DNA of 64,000 bases from JANQEU01 sp965601455 (GCA_965601455.1 OZ271831.1:806001-870000); one strand, 5' to 3'; counted from the first letter of the stretch, positions 30,047 through 38,521 are shown. Numbers and translations are program-made. Notes: generated by a model not told the origin, from the letters alone.

Positions 30047-30297
30047 CGGATCTGGAATTTGAGGTACTTGATGAGTTGTACTTTGTGATTTCCTTTAGTG
30101 ATTTGCTAACGGCAACAAGTTTGGAAGAAAAAAGGCTTGTAGAAACTCTTTCTTCCCTTTATGATAAATCATGGATACGAGTGCTGGTTGATCAAGAAAG
30201 AGACGAGGAACCTAATTTGGTCAATCTCAATGCCAATGCGAACAAATATTTTTACTTGGCTTCGAAAAGGGGTCTATTTGCTCACAATAGTAATTAA
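30043..30297 (+). CDS. Small acidic protein between glycosyltransferase and phosphatase, unknown function
   Basis: The start is taken at ATG 30043, where ATGA overlaps the stop of the preceding glycosyltransferase; an upstream in-frame ATG at 30022 would sit inside it. The 84-residue product is acidic and helical, with a predicted winged-helix-like pattern (DLLTATSLEEKRLVETLSSLYDKSWIRVL), but I do not recognise a family. It is coupled on its other side to the phosphatase gene (TAATG). A regulator or adaptor of that phosphatase is a reasonable guess only. Confidence 0.7.
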   Translation: MTDLEFEVLDELYFVISFSDLLTATSLEEKRLVETLSSLYDKSWIRVLVDQERDEEPNLVNLNANANKYFYLASKRGLFAHNSN

Positions 30298-31481
30298 TGG
30301 AAAGACAAATTGACAAAAGGGATCTAGAGATCGGTGCATTGCTTGAAATCACTCAGGCAATCAATAACAATTTGTCAGAACAGGATCTCTATAAGATCTA
30401 CCGATTTACGCTTTTGGCCGATCTAGAGGTAAAAAAACTCGCTCTTTACGTGAAGGATCAGGATTGGGAGTGTAAAGTACACTACGGTACGGAACAGGAC
30501 TGGTCGGAGGTACAACTTCCCAAGGAATATCGTGAGCTTGTGGATGCGGAGAGTCCCCAACGGAAAAAACCATTTGATGAATTCCAATTGGTCTTTCCCA
30601 TTTCACATAAAACAAGGTTATTAGCAGTGATCTTTATTGGAGGGCTCGATGAAGACGATTTCGAGAAAACAACATTTCTCAGAACCTTGACTAATATCCT
30701 GATTGTGGCAATTGAAAACAAGAAATTAGCCAGGAGGCAGCTGGAGCAGGAAGCCTATCGTAAAGAGTTGGAGATTGCAAAAAAGGTTCAAAATTTCCTG
30801 TTTCCGAAGAGCTTACCAGATAGTAATAGGCTCAAGATAGAAGCTGTATACCTGCCTCACCAGGATGTGGGTGGCGACTATTACGATTATATTAAACTCT
30901 CCCGTGAGAAGTTTGCTATTTGTATAGCCGATGTTTCAGGTAAAGGTGTTCCGGCAGCCCTGCTTATGTCAAATTTCCAGGCGTCTCTACGAACCTTAGT
31001 GAGAAAAACCCATGATCTGGAAGAAATAATTTCTGAGTTGAATCATGCAACCTATTCCAGTAGTGATGGGGATAACTTCATTACCTTTTTTCTTGGTATC
31101 TATGATTTCGAATCTAAGGAGTTTGACTACGTGAATTGTGGTCATAACCCATCAATTATCCTGGACAAAAATGGGCTGACTTTTCTGGAAGAAGGAACCA
31201 CTGTACTTGGGATGTTTGATCCTTTACCATTTTTGAATGCTGGAAAAATTGAAAACCTCCAGGACTTCCTATTCTTCGGATACACCGACGGGTTAACGGA
31301 GACATTTAATGTCGAAGATGAACAATTTGGAGTTGAGGGATTGCAGGAAGTTTTACAACGAAAGCACTGGGATGATCTGTCAGAAATGCATCAGAGTATT
31401 CTGAAAGCCCTGGATGATTTCCGATCAGAAGAATCCTATCACGACGATATTACCATGATTTCTTGTTTAGTGTCGGGTTGA
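30297..31481 (+). CDS. SpoIIE/RsbU-type PP2C serine phosphatase with GAF-like sensor domain
   Basis: A 394-residue cytosolic protein. Residues 1-160 look like a GAF domain (LEITQAINNNLSEQDLYKI... FEKTTFLRTLTNILIVAIENKKL), followed by a coiled linker and a SpoIIE phosphatase domain from about 175. Metal-binding Asp positions are present: VGGDYYDYI, ADVSGKGVPAALLM, GHNPSIIL, FGYTDGLTE and YHDDITMI. Such enzymes dephosphorylate STAS anti-sigma antagonists; a STAS gene occurs at 7180 but is not adjacent. The start overlaps the small gene upstream (TAATG) and the stop overlaps the deacetylase start. Confidence 0.92.
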   Translation: MERQIDKRDLEIGALLEITQAINNNLSEQDLYKIYRFTLLADLEVKKLALYVKDQDWECKVHYGTEQDWSEVQLPKEYRELVDAESPQRKKPFDEFQLVFPISHKTRLLAVIFIGGLDEDDFEKTTFLRTLTNILIVAIENKKLARRQLEQEAYRKELEIAKKVQNFLFPKSLPDSNRLKIEAVYLPHQDVGGDYYDYIKLSREKFAICIADVSGKGVPAALLMSNFQASLRTLVRKTHDLEEIISELNHATYSSSDGDNFITFFLGIYDFESKEFDYVNCGHNPSIILDKNGLTFLEEGTTVLGMFDPLPFLNAGKIENLQDFLFFGYTDGLTETFNVEDEQFGVEGLQEVLQRKHWDDLSEMHQSILKALDDFRSEESYHDDITMISCLVSG

Positions 31482-32122
31482 TGAAGCTCTATCCCCACCG
31501 AACTCCCTTAATCTTGAGGAAACTATTTCCTCAGCTTCTATGGAAAATGGGGGATCAGTCAAATGCCCCATCAATTTATCTGACTTTTGACGATGGTCCT
31601 GAACCCGGTCTAACGGACTACGTACTGGAGGTTTTAGATCAATTCAGTGCCAAAGCCACCTTTTTTGTTATCGGTGATAAAGTCCAAAAATATGCGCGTA
31701 CATTGGAAAAAGTTGTAAATGAGAGTCATGCTATAGGAAACCATACGTTTTCACATATTGATGGATGGAAGACTTCCGTGAACGAGTACAAATCAAATAT
31801 TGAAAAGTGTAACCGAATCTTATCGCAAAATGGTATTACAACCACTTTGTTTAGGCCTCCTTTTGGCAGAATTCCCTGGGCCCTGATTAATGAATCGGCG
31901 TACATCAATGTTATGTGGAACTATCTTTCCGGAGACTTCGACCTGAAACTCAATCACCTTGAAGCTAAAAGAAGCATGCTGGCGGCGGACAGTGGATCAA
32001 TCGTTGTTTTTCATGACAACCCCAGATTCGAAAAAAATCTGAAGCCGTTGCTTCCATGGTTTCTAGAGGAATTCGCTAGCCGGGGATACACTTTTAAAGC
32101 ACTTCCACAAAATCCTCAATGA
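31481..32122 (+). CDS. Polysaccharide deacetylase (NodB homology domain)
   Basis: A 213-residue carbohydrate esterase 4 protein. The start is ATG at 31481 overlapping the upstream stop (TGATG); an in-frame TTG at 31463 is less likely. Motif 1 is TFDDGPEPG (D37, D38), motif 2 is HAIGNHTFSHID giving the H-x3-H metal site, motif 3 is FRPPFGR, and the C-terminal VVFHDN has the catalytic His. No signal peptide is seen, so it would act in the cytoplasm or at the membrane inner face unless the N-terminus is misassigned. Likely removes N-acetyl groups from an envelope glycan or chitin-like oligomer. Confidence 0.92.
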   Translation: MKLYPHRTPLILRKLFPQLLWKMGDQSNAPSIYLTFDDGPEPGLTDYVLEVLDQFSAKATFFVIGDKVQKYARTLEKVVNESHAIGNHTFSHIDGWKTSVNEYKSNIEKCNRILSQNGITTTLFRPPFGRIPWALINESAYINVMWNYLSGDFDLKLNHLEAKRSMLAADSGSIVVFHDNPRFEKNLKPLLPWFLEEFASRGYTFKALPQNPQ

Positions 32123-32880
32123 TTGATTCACACGCACATATTTATCTTCCGGAATTTAACGACGACAGATCAGAAGTCATTGAGAGATGCCTTGAGTCGG
32201 GCGTGAGAAACGTCCTAATGCCAAATGTCGATCACGAGACGATTGATGACATGCTTGAACTTGAAGCCGAATACCCCGATTTCGCAATTAGTATGATGGG
32301 ACTTCATCCATGTTCGGTGAAGAAGGATTTTGAAAGGAGTCTTTATGAAGTGGAGGATTGGTTGTCGAAAAGAGAATTTCTGGCAGTAGGTGAAATAGGT
32401 ACAGACTTGTATTGGGACAAAACGTTTTGGTCAGAGCAGAAAGAAGCCTTTAAGATTCAGTGTGAGCTAGCTAAAAAGTATGGATTGCCAGTAGTAATTC
32501 ATTGTCGGGAGACCATTGATCAAACAATTGAACTTGTTCGCCCTTTTGCTGACAGTGGATTGAAAGGAGTTTTTCATTGCTTCACCGGGGATAGGAATCA
32601 GGCCAATCAAATTCTAGAAATGGGGTTTTACTTGGGTATTGGAGGCGTTTCTACATTCAAAAATGGCGGCTTAGATAAGGTGTTGCCGGGTATAAACCTT
32701 GATGGATTACTGTTAGAAACAGATAGTCCTTATTTGGCTCCCACACCGCACAGGGGTAAGAGAAATGAACCTGCTTATCTCGAACTCATTCGAACCAAAC
32801 TAGCCGCGATTTTGGAATTGGAGGATGAAGAGGTAGAGCAACGAACCATAGAGAACACCAGGAAACTATTTAACCTTTGA
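32119..32880 (+). CDS. TatD-family metal-dependent hydrolase
   Basis: A 253-residue TatD/YcfH-type hydrolase, family members of which are metal-dependent DNases or D-aminoacyl-tRNA-related enzymes. Motifs: MIDSHAHIYLPEF (H5, H7), GEIGTDLYWD, VIHCRE, FHCFTGD and LLETDSPYLAP, which together supply the two-metal site. The ATG overlaps the previous stop by 4 bp (ATGA), and asparaginase starts 4 bp downstream. Exact substrate unknown. Confidence 0.92.
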   Translation: MIDSHAHIYLPEFNDDRSEVIERCLESGVRNVLMPNVDHETIDDMLELEAEYPDFAISMMGLHPCSVKKDFERSLYEVEDWLSKREFLAVGEIGTDLYWDKTFWSEQKEAFKIQCELAKKYGLPVVIHCRETIDQTIELVRPFADSGLKGVFHCFTGDRNQANQILEMGFYLGIGGVSTFKNGGLDKVLPGINLDGLLLETDSPYLAPTPHRGKRNEPAYLELIRTKLAAILELEDEEVEQRTIENTRKLFNL

Positions 32881-32884
32881 ACAG

Positions 32885-33952
32885 GTGAAGTACACATCAG
32901 TCGATATTATTACTCAGGCGGGCAAAAGTTATCAGACTTCGATACTGATCATTTATACCGGAGGCACAATGGGTATGATATTCAATGACAAGGGAACTCT
33001 GGTCCCATTTGATTTCAATCAAATCCTTGACAGGATACCGGAAATCAAGGCACTCGACTTACGCATTACGCTCGTTTCCCTGGAGAAAATTATTGATTCA
33101 TCCAGTATCCGACCTTCAAATTGGGTAGACCTTGCGGGTATTGTAAAGAAATATTACCACGAATACGATGGCTTTGTAATTCTGCATGGTACCGATACGA
33201 TGGCATATTCTGCGTCTGCCCTAAGCTTTATTTTAAAAGGTCTTAACAAGCCAGTAATATTTACCGGAGCCCAGATTCCTATTGGTCACATCCGATCAGA
33301 TGCCAGGGAAAACTTAATCACAGCAATTGAAATAGCCTCAAGTAGGATCGAAAATAAACCTAGAATATCCGAGGTCTGCATCTATTTTAATTTTCACCTT
33401 TTGCGGGGCAATCGTTCTCAAAAGGTAAGGAGTAGCACCTTCGCGGCTTTTGAATCTCAGAACTATCCTAAACTCGCGGAAGCAGGTATTTTTATTGAAT
33501 ACAGGGATCGATACCTATTGCCCTACATAGAAGATTCCAAACTGGAGGTGAGTACCTCATTAGACCCGAATGTGGCGGTGTTAAAGATATTTCCGGGAAT
33601 CACCGAAGAAGTCGTGAAGGCAATTCTTCAGGTTAATGGACTTAGAGCAGTTGTGTTAGAAACTTACGGCTCCGGGAACATTATGACGGATACCTGGCTA
33701 TTTAGGCAGTTGACAAACGCTATCGAAAATCGAATTCACATTTTGAATGTGAGCCAATGTAGTGGGGGTGAAGTGATCCAGGGGCGATACGAGTCCAGTA
33801 GAAGATTATCTGAAATTGGAGTAATTAGCGGAAGGGACCTCACAACAGAAGCAGCTGTTGCCAAACTTATGTATTTGCTTGGAAATGAAAGCGATGATAC
33901 GGTTTTGTTGGATACTTTGATTAAACCCTTGGCCGGTGAAATGGACGATTGA
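32885..33952 (+). CDS. Type I cytoplasmic L-asparaginase
   Basis: A 355-residue asparaginase that hydrolyses L-asparagine to aspartate and ammonia. Catalytic elements are YTGGTMGM (T25) and HGTDTMAYSASALSF (second Thr and Asp), with GAQIPIGHIRSDARENL and YGSGNIM. There is no signal peptide, so it is cytoplasmic, type I. The start is GTG at 32885, 4 bp after tatD; no better ATG exists upstream in frame. It is the last gene of the co-oriented run. Confidence 0.92.
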   Translation: MKYTSVDIITQAGKSYQTSILIIYTGGTMGMIFNDKGTLVPFDFNQILDRIPEIKALDLRITLVSLEKIIDSSSIRPSNWVDLAGIVKKYYHEYDGFVILHGTDTMAYSASALSFILKGLNKPVIFTGAQIPIGHIRSDARENLITAIEIASSRIENKPRISEVCIYFNFHLLRGNRSQKVRSSTFAAFESQNYPKLAEAGIFIEYRDRYLLPYIEDSKLEVSTSLDPNVAVLKIFPGITEEVVKAILQVNGLRAVVLETYGSGNIMTDTWLFRQLTNAIENRIHILNVSQCSGGEVIQGRYESSRRLSEIGVISGRDLTTEAAVAKLMYLLGNESDDTVLLDTLIKPLAGEMDD

Positions 33953-33969
33953 TTCAAATTGTCTTTTTA

Positions 33970-34001
33970 TTTGGATAAGCTCAATTTTATTGATTTATTT
34001 G
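33970..34001 (+). promoter_or_regulatory. Promoter of tRNA-Ser
   Basis: TTTG at 33970-33973, a 20-bp spacer and TTTATTTG at 33994-34001 resemble TTTG-N20-TAnnTTTG with one mismatch. It lies 35 bp upstream of tRNA-Ser. Confidence 0.55.
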
Positions 34002-34036
34002 TTGCCCTGTATACCTAAAGGAGGGCTTACTTCAAC

Positions 34037-34125
34037 GGAGAGGTGGCCGAGTGGTTGAAGGCGCACGCCTGGAAAGTGTGTATACTCCTATCGGGGTATC
34101 GAGGGTTCGAATCCCTCTCTCTCCG
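34037..34125 (+). tRNA. tRNA-Ser (anticodon GGA)
   Basis: 89-nt class II tRNA. Acceptor stem GGAGAGG pairs with TCTCTCC (one G-U), discriminator G. The anticodon arm is CACGC-CTGGAAA-GTGTG with anticodon GGA, the variable arm includes TACTCC...GGGGTA, and the T-arm contains GGTTCGAATCC. CCA is not encoded. Confidence 0.96.
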
Positions 34126-34190
34126 CAGGTACACATAAGCGATATGAAGAACTTAAAAATTTAACTAAACCGAAGACTACCACACAAATT

Positions 34191-35021
34191 ATGAAAAAGT
34201 TATTTACTCTTTTGATGCTTGCAGGTATTCTGTCTTTCACATCTACTGAGGTATTTGCGCAAGATGATTCCGAAACAGATACAACGGAGATGGCTTCTGA
34301 TACTTCCGCTATGGAGGCTGAGGAAGAACCAGCACCTGTTGAGGAACCCGCACCTGTAATGGCTGAACCAGAACCGGAAGTTGAAGCATCTTTCCATCAG
34401 GTTGTTAAAGAGCAATTTATCGATGGGGGGCCAACCTTTATGGGTATTGTTCTATTGTGTTTAATTCTTGGATTGGCAGTTTCAATCGAAAGAATCATTC
34501 ACCTGAACCTTGCTACTACCAACGTAAGGAAGCTTCTAGCAAATGTTGAAGAAGCTCTTGCTGCCGGTGGTGTAGAAGCAGCTAAAGAAGTTTGCCGAAA
34601 TACACGAGGTCCAGTAGCATCCATTTTCGTTCAAGGCCTGATGAGAATGTCAGAAGGTATTGAAATGGTTGAAAAATCAATTATTTCTTACGGTTCTGTG
34701 GAAATGGGTAAACTAGAAAGAGGTATGGTTTGGATTTCCCTGTTTATCTCACTTGCGCCAATGCTTGGATTCATGGGAACGGTAATCGGTATGATCGGTG
34801 CATTTGACGCAATCGCAGAAGCTGGAGACGTATCTCCATCACTTGTGGCTGGTGGTATCAAAGTGGCACTCCTAACCACTGTTGGTGGACTGATTGTGGC
34901 CGTAATCCTTCAGTTGTTCTACAACTACCTTGTATCCAAAATTGATTCACTTGTGAACAGTATGGAAGATGCTTCCATCTCTTTAGTTGACATTTTGGTA
35001 AGACATAACCTAAGCAAATAA
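34191..35021 (+). CDS. exbB: ExbB/TolQ-family proton channel subunit with N-terminal export signal
   Basis: A 276-residue MotA/TolQ/ExbB protein of the inner-membrane energy-transducing complex for TonB-dependent transport. It begins with a signal-peptide-like helix (1-23, cut near VFAQ), then an acidic Pro/Glu stretch (25-66), then helix 1 (about 82-100) and the conserved TolQ/ExbB core: LERGMVWISLFISLAPMLGFMGTVIGMIGAF and a final pair of helices to the C-terminus. The signal and acidic linker are typical of Bacteroidota ExbB. It leads the exbB-hypothetical-exbD-exbD series. Confidence 0.93.
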   Translation: MKKLFTLLMLAGILSFTSTEVFAQDDSETDTTEMASDTSAMEAEEEPAPVEEPAPVMAEPEPEVEASFHQVVKEQFIDGGPTFMGIVLLCLILGLAVSIERIIHLNLATTNVRKLLANVEEALAAGGVEAAKEVCRNTRGPVASIFVQGLMRMSEGIEMVEKSIISYGSVEMGKLERGMVWISLFISLAPMLGFMGTVIGMIGAFDAIAEAGDVSPSLVAGGIKVALLTTVGGLIVAVILQLFYNYLVSKIDSLVNSMEDASISLVDILVRHNLSK

Positions 35022-35028
35022 TAACAAC

Positions 35029-35034
35029 AGGAGG
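35029..35034 (+). promoter_or_regulatory. Strong Shine-Dalgarno site
   Basis: AGGAGG sits 5 bp before the ATG at 35040. Such a strong site is unusual in this window, where most starts lack one, and fixes the start of the small ExbB-linked membrane protein. Confidence 0.7.
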
Positions 35035-35039
35035 TAATT

Positions 35040-35345
35040 ATGGATATTATTGATATTGGCATATTCGCGAGTTACATCCTGATAGCACTTTGCGCATTGG
35101 CGGCAATCGTCATGCCATTGATTCAATCGTTTGATGAACCCTCAACGCTCATTAAGTCAGCCGTTGGCGTTGGTTCCCTAGTGGTTGTTTTTTTCATCTG
35201 CTATGCGATAGCTGATGGAAGTGCGGAAGGAGCAACAGAATCTACATCTAAGTATGTAGGAGCAGGAATCATGACAACCTACGTCTGTTTCTTCGCTGCC
35301 ATCGTAGGAATTGTTTATACGGAAATCTCTAAAATTATTAGTTAA
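35040..35345 (+). CDS. Small membrane protein of the ExbB-ExbD cassette
   Basis: A 101-residue protein with three predicted transmembrane helices (about 8-28, 40-58, 74-96) separated by short loops. In Bacteroidota, similar small proteins sit between ExbB and ExbD genes, but I know no function. It has an exceptional AGGAGG ribosome binding site. It is 18 bp after exbB and 2 bp before the first exbD, so it belongs to the cassette; it may be a structural subunit. Confidence 0.78.
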   Translation: MDIIDIGIFASYILIALCALAAIVMPLIQSFDEPSTLIKSAVGVGSLVVVFFICYAIADGSAEGATESTSKYVGAGIMTTYVCFFAAIVGIVYTEISKIIS

Positions 35346-35347
35346 TC

Positions 35348-35986
35348 ATGGCTAAAGGAAAAAGCAGAAAACCACCTGAGGTGAGTTCCGGCTCAATGGC
35401 CGATATCGCCTTTCTTTTGTTGATCTTCTTTCTAGTAACGACTACGATCGCAAATGATAAAGGTATTGCTATGCTTTTGCCTCCGCCTCCAGATCCTGAA
35501 CAGGAAGAGCTTGAATTGAAGTTGCAGGAAAGAAATATCTTCAAAATTCTTGCTAACTCACAGGATCGACTTTTGGTAGAGAATGAGCCGTACACTGGTA
35601 CTATGACCCAGTTGAAAGAGGATGTTAAAACATTCATCTTGAATTTCGGGAATCCTTCAGCTGAAGGGGTTGAAGTATACAATAGTCTTCCACCATCAAT
35701 GAAGTCGTTTGTAAATACCTATGGTAGGGATCCGGCATCCTCAGACGATCCAACTAGTGGAAATGCCATTGTGTCCTTCAAGGCGAATAGAGGTACTAGT
35801 TACGAATTATATATTGGTATACTGGATGCAGTCAACGCGGCATATAACGAAATTTATGCAGAACGTGTGGGTATTACGGTAGACGAGTGGCTTACGCTGG
35901 ACCGTGATGATGACATTCAGGCCGATATGTACGTCAGAGGTAGAGACGGAATTCCAAGAGCGATATCAATTGCTGAACCTGATTAA
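35348..35986 (+). CDS. exbD: ExbD/TolR-family biopolymer transport protein, long form
   Basis: A 212-residue ExbD. A short basic N-terminus leads into one transmembrane helix (SMADIAFLLLIFFLVTTTIA, about 17-36) with the conserved Asp (D19) at its start that carries protons. The long periplasmic part is a TolR/ExbD fold with extra insertions. It works with ExbB to transduce the proton motive force to TonB. Two ExbD genes in tandem are common in Bacteroidota. Confidence 0.93.
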   Translation: MAKGKSRKPPEVSSGSMADIAFLLLIFFLVTTTIANDKGIAMLLPPPPDPEQEELELKLQERNIFKILANSQDRLLVENEPYTGTMTQLKEDVKTFILNFGNPSAEGVEVYNSLPPSMKSFVNTYGRDPASSDDPTSGNAIVSFKANRGTSYELYIGILDAVNAAYNEIYAERVGITVDEWLTLDRDDDIQADMYVRGRDGIPRAISIAEPD

Positions 35987-35997
35987 AAAACAAGAAA

Positions 35998-36459
35998 ATG
36001 GCAAAGTTTAAAAAGAGCGCAGATACTTCGCAGGATATACCAACCGCTGCATTACCGGATATCATTTTCATGCTATTGTTTTTTTTCATGGTGGTAACGG
36101 TGATGAGAGAAACGGATATAATGGTGAAGCAATTGCTACCAAAGGCAACACAGCTTACGAAAATTGAGCGAAAGTCTTTGGTGAGTTATATCTACATCGG
36201 TGAACCTAAGAATACAAGTTTATATGGTAGTGAACCTAAGATTCAGGTAAACGATGTTTTCGTTATTGAAGACGATATCATACAGTTCGTGAATCAAGAA
36301 AAGGATAAGCTAAGTGAAGTCGAAAGAGATCAAATTACGATGTCCATGAAAGTGGATGTGGAAGTAAAAATGGGTATTATCTCGGATATTCAACAGGAAC
36401 TTAGAAAAGCCAACGCCAGAAAACTTCTCTACAGCTCTGTGCAGAGGTTAGAGGAATAG
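35998..36459 (+). CDS. exbD: ExbD/TolR-family biopolymer transport protein, short form
   Basis: A 153-residue second ExbD. The membrane helix is ALPDIIFMLLFFFMVVTVM with the essential Asp in LPDIIF (D21), preceded by a basic N-terminus and followed by a TolR-like periplasmic domain. It follows the longer ExbD by 11 bp. Both would associate with the ExbB pentamer. A bidirectional terminator follows. Confidence 0.93.
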   Translation: MAKFKKSADTSQDIPTAALPDIIFMLLFFFMVVTVMRETDIMVKQLLPKATQLTKIERKSLVSYIYIGEPKNTSLYGSEPKIQVNDVFVIEDDIIQFVNQEKDKLSEVERDQITMSMKVDVEVKMGIISDIQQELRKANARKLLYSSVQRLEE

Positions 36460-36481
36460 AAAGAAGTAAATAACAACATTG

Positions 36482-36516
36482 AAAAGGTCATCGACTACTA
36501 GTTGATGGCCTTTTTT
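36482..36516. terminator. Bidirectional intrinsic terminator
   Basis: AAAAGGTCATCGACT (36482-36496) pairs with AGTTGATGGCCTTTT (two G-U pairs) with a short loop, and is followed by T residues on the plus strand; the minus-strand reading also ends in a T run. It can end both the exbD and HNH transcripts. Confidence 0.85.
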
Positions 36517-37025
36517 TATACCGCCTTCGATTTGGGGTCTAGAAATTCAAGCCAATCTTCATTGGTTTTCCTAACTGACTTTTTGAGAAAAAGAAGGTAA
36601 GATGGTTTGCTTGGGAACTTACGAAGTCTAAGTCCTGCTTTTTCTGGAGTGTCGTCACCTTTTTTGGCATTACAGGTTTTGCAGGCCGTGACCAGGTTTG
36701 TCCAATTGGATTTCCCACCTTTGGATTTTGGGATCAGGTGATCTAAAGTTAGATCACTGGTAGATCCACAATACTGACATTCAAACTCGTCTCTTCTAAA
36801 AATATTATGACGGGTGAGCACAACGCCTTTGTAAGGCCTATGAACGTAATTATGAATTCTTATTACAGAAGGCATCTGAAAAGTCCTTGAAACGGATCTT
36901 AGTTGTTTACCGGATGCCTCCCTGGTCATCTCTGCTTTATTCAAAAACAGTAAGATAAACGCTCTTTGAACTGAGCATATAGCAAGAGGCGAGAAGTCTT
37001 GATTCAGTACGAGGACTTGTGTCAT
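36516..37025 (-). CDS. HNH endonuclease family protein
   Basis: A 169-residue protein with a central HNH fold: zinc cysteines in FECQYCGSTSDL and ACKTCNAKK, and the catalytic stretch LTLDHLIPKSKGG (His-x-x-Pro) with N in KSNWTNL. These HNH proteins near smpB are common in Bacteroidota and related phyla but their role is unknown; standalone relatives can be mobile-element-linked or host-encoded. The start overlaps the smpB stop (ATGA), so it is translated together with smpB. Confidence 0.9.
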   Translation of the reverse strand: MTQVLVLNQDFSPLAICSVQRAFILLFLNKAEMTREASGKQLRSVSRTFQMPSVIRIHNYVHRPYKGVVLTRHNIFRRDEFECQYCGSTSDLTLDHLIPKSKGGKSNWTNLVTACKTCNAKKGDDTPEKAGLRLRKFPSKPSYLLFLKKSVRKTNEDWLEFLDPKSKAV

Positions 37026-37495
37026 AGTTGAAGTTTTCTTATTTCCTTATCCTGATCCTTTGATTTTAAACTTTCACGTTTGTCGAATAGCTTTTTGCCT
37101 CTTGCCAAGGCTATTTCCAATTTAGCAATACCATTCTTTTTTATATACAGTTTGGTCGGAATAATAGTAAGTCCTTTTTCATCCATCTTTGATTTCAGCT
37201 TATTGAGCTCTCTTTTGTGTAGTAGGAGCTTCCTGGTCCGATTAGAGTCAACGCTATCATATGTACTCTCCTTGAACGGGGTAATTGTTAAACTCTTAAC
37301 AAACAACTCCTCTTTCTCAAAGAAGCAATAGGATTCCTGAAGACTGGCTTTCCCTTCCCTAATTGATTTTATTTCGCTGCCTTTCAAGACTATACCGGCT
37401 TCATATTTATCAAGCAGCTCGAAATTGAAACGGGCTTTACGATTTTGAATAGAAATCGTACTGGAAAATCGTTTTACCTTATCCTTCTTTTTCAT
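37022..37495 (-). CDS. smpB: SsrA-binding protein SmpB
   Basis: A 157-residue SmpB, which delivers tmRNA to stalled ribosomes. Recognisable motifs are NRKARFNFELLDKYEAGIVLKGSEIKS, REGKASL and YIKKNGIAKLEIALARGKKLFDKRE, with the basic C-terminal tail. It directly follows tsaD with no gap and overlaps the HNH gene. No tmRNA gene is in the window. Confidence 0.96.
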   Translation of the reverse strand: MKKKDKVKRFSSTISIQNRKARFNFELLDKYEAGIVLKGSEIKSIREGKASLQESYCFFEKEELFVKSLTITPFKESTYDSVDSNRTRKLLLHKRELNKLKSKMDEKGLTIIPTKLYIKKNGIAKLEIALARGKKLFDKRESLKSKDQDKEIRKLQL

Positions 37496-38500
37496 TTAGA
37501 AAGCCATTCTAGGTTGCGGTTGATCGGAAAGATTGCCCTGAATTCCACTTAAGAATTGATAGTAACCAGCGGTTGCAATCATAGCGGCGTTATCAGTACA
37601 GTATTCGAAATCTGGTATAAATACATTCCAATCGAGATCTTCTGCCAGATGCAAAAGTTGACTTCGAAGGTATGAATTGGCAGCCACCCCACCGGCAATT
37701 GCGATAGTATTTATATTGTATTCCTTGGATGCCAAGACCAGTTTATCCATTAGCATTTCAATTAATATTGATTGGTAGCTTGCACAGATATCGGATAGGT
37801 TTTCTTTGATAAAATTCTTATTACCAGTGATTTTCTCTCTCAGGAAGTACAATAATGAAGTTTTTATACCTGAGAAGGAGTAGTTTAAACCTGGAATATT
37901 GGATTTGGAAAAGGAAAACGCATGTTTATCGCCGGCCTTAGCGTACTGATCAATTAACGGCCCACCTGGATACGGTAGATCAAGTAACTTTGCTCCCTTA
38001 TCAAAAGCTTCCCCAACAGCGTCATCTAACGTTTGCCCAAGTACTTCCATCTCTGTGTGACTGCTTACCTTAACAATTTGTGTGTGACCACCACTAACTG
38101 TAAGACATAAAAATGGGAATTTGGGCACAGGATTTGTGATAAAATGAGCAGATATATGTGCACGCATATGGTGAACATTAATTAGTGGAATGTCCAAAGC
38201 AAACGACATGGATTTCGCAAAAGAATACCCTACAAGTAGGGCTCCTAGCAGTCCGGGTCCTTGGGCCACGGCAATAGCACCAACATCATTAACTGATCGA
38301 TTGGCGTTGGAAAGAGCTTCATTAACAACTGGAACAATATTTTTCATATGCTCTCTTGATGCTAATTCGGGAACTACCCCACCATATTTGGTATGCACCG
38401 ACTGTGTGGCAATAACATTATTGATTATTTTTCCGTTTTCGCAGATGGAAGCGGCGGTTTCATCGCAGGATGACTCGATTCCCAAAACAATATTATTCAT
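37496..38500 (-). CDS. tsaD: tRNA N6-adenosine threonylcarbamoyltransferase TsaD
   Basis: A 334-residue TsaD (Gcp/YgjD), which with TsaB and TsaE installs the t6A37 modification on tRNAs reading ANN codons. Features are IESSCDETAASIC, VPELASREH, HHMRAHISAHF (metal-binding HxxxH), CLTVSGGHTQIV and AIAGGVAANSYLR. It is divergent from tamB, 21 bp apart, with a -7 promoter box lying inside the tamB coding start. Confidence 0.97.
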   Translation of the reverse strand: MNNIVLGIESSCDETAASICENGKIINNVIATQSVHTKYGGVVPELASREHMKNIVPVVNEALSNANRSVNDVGAIAVAQGPGLLGALLVGYSFAKSMSFALDIPLINVHHMRAHISAHFITNPVPKFPFLCLTVSGGHTQIVKVSSHTEMEVLGQTLDDAVGEAFDKGAKLLDLPYPGGPLIDQYAKAGDKHAFSFSKSNIPGLNYSFSGIKTSLLYFLREKITGNKNFIKENLSDICASYQSILIEMLMDKLVLASKEYNINTIAIAGGVAANSYLRSQLLHLAEDLDWNVFIPDFEYCTDNAAMIATAGYYQFLSGIQGNLSDQPQPRMAF

Positions 38501-38521
38501 CCGGATATGGGGGATTGAAGT

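Noticed and set aside
36516..37025. HNH gene as a sign of a mobile intron or homing element
   Set aside because: It is translationally coupled to smpB, has no intron or intein context, and its neighbours are intact.
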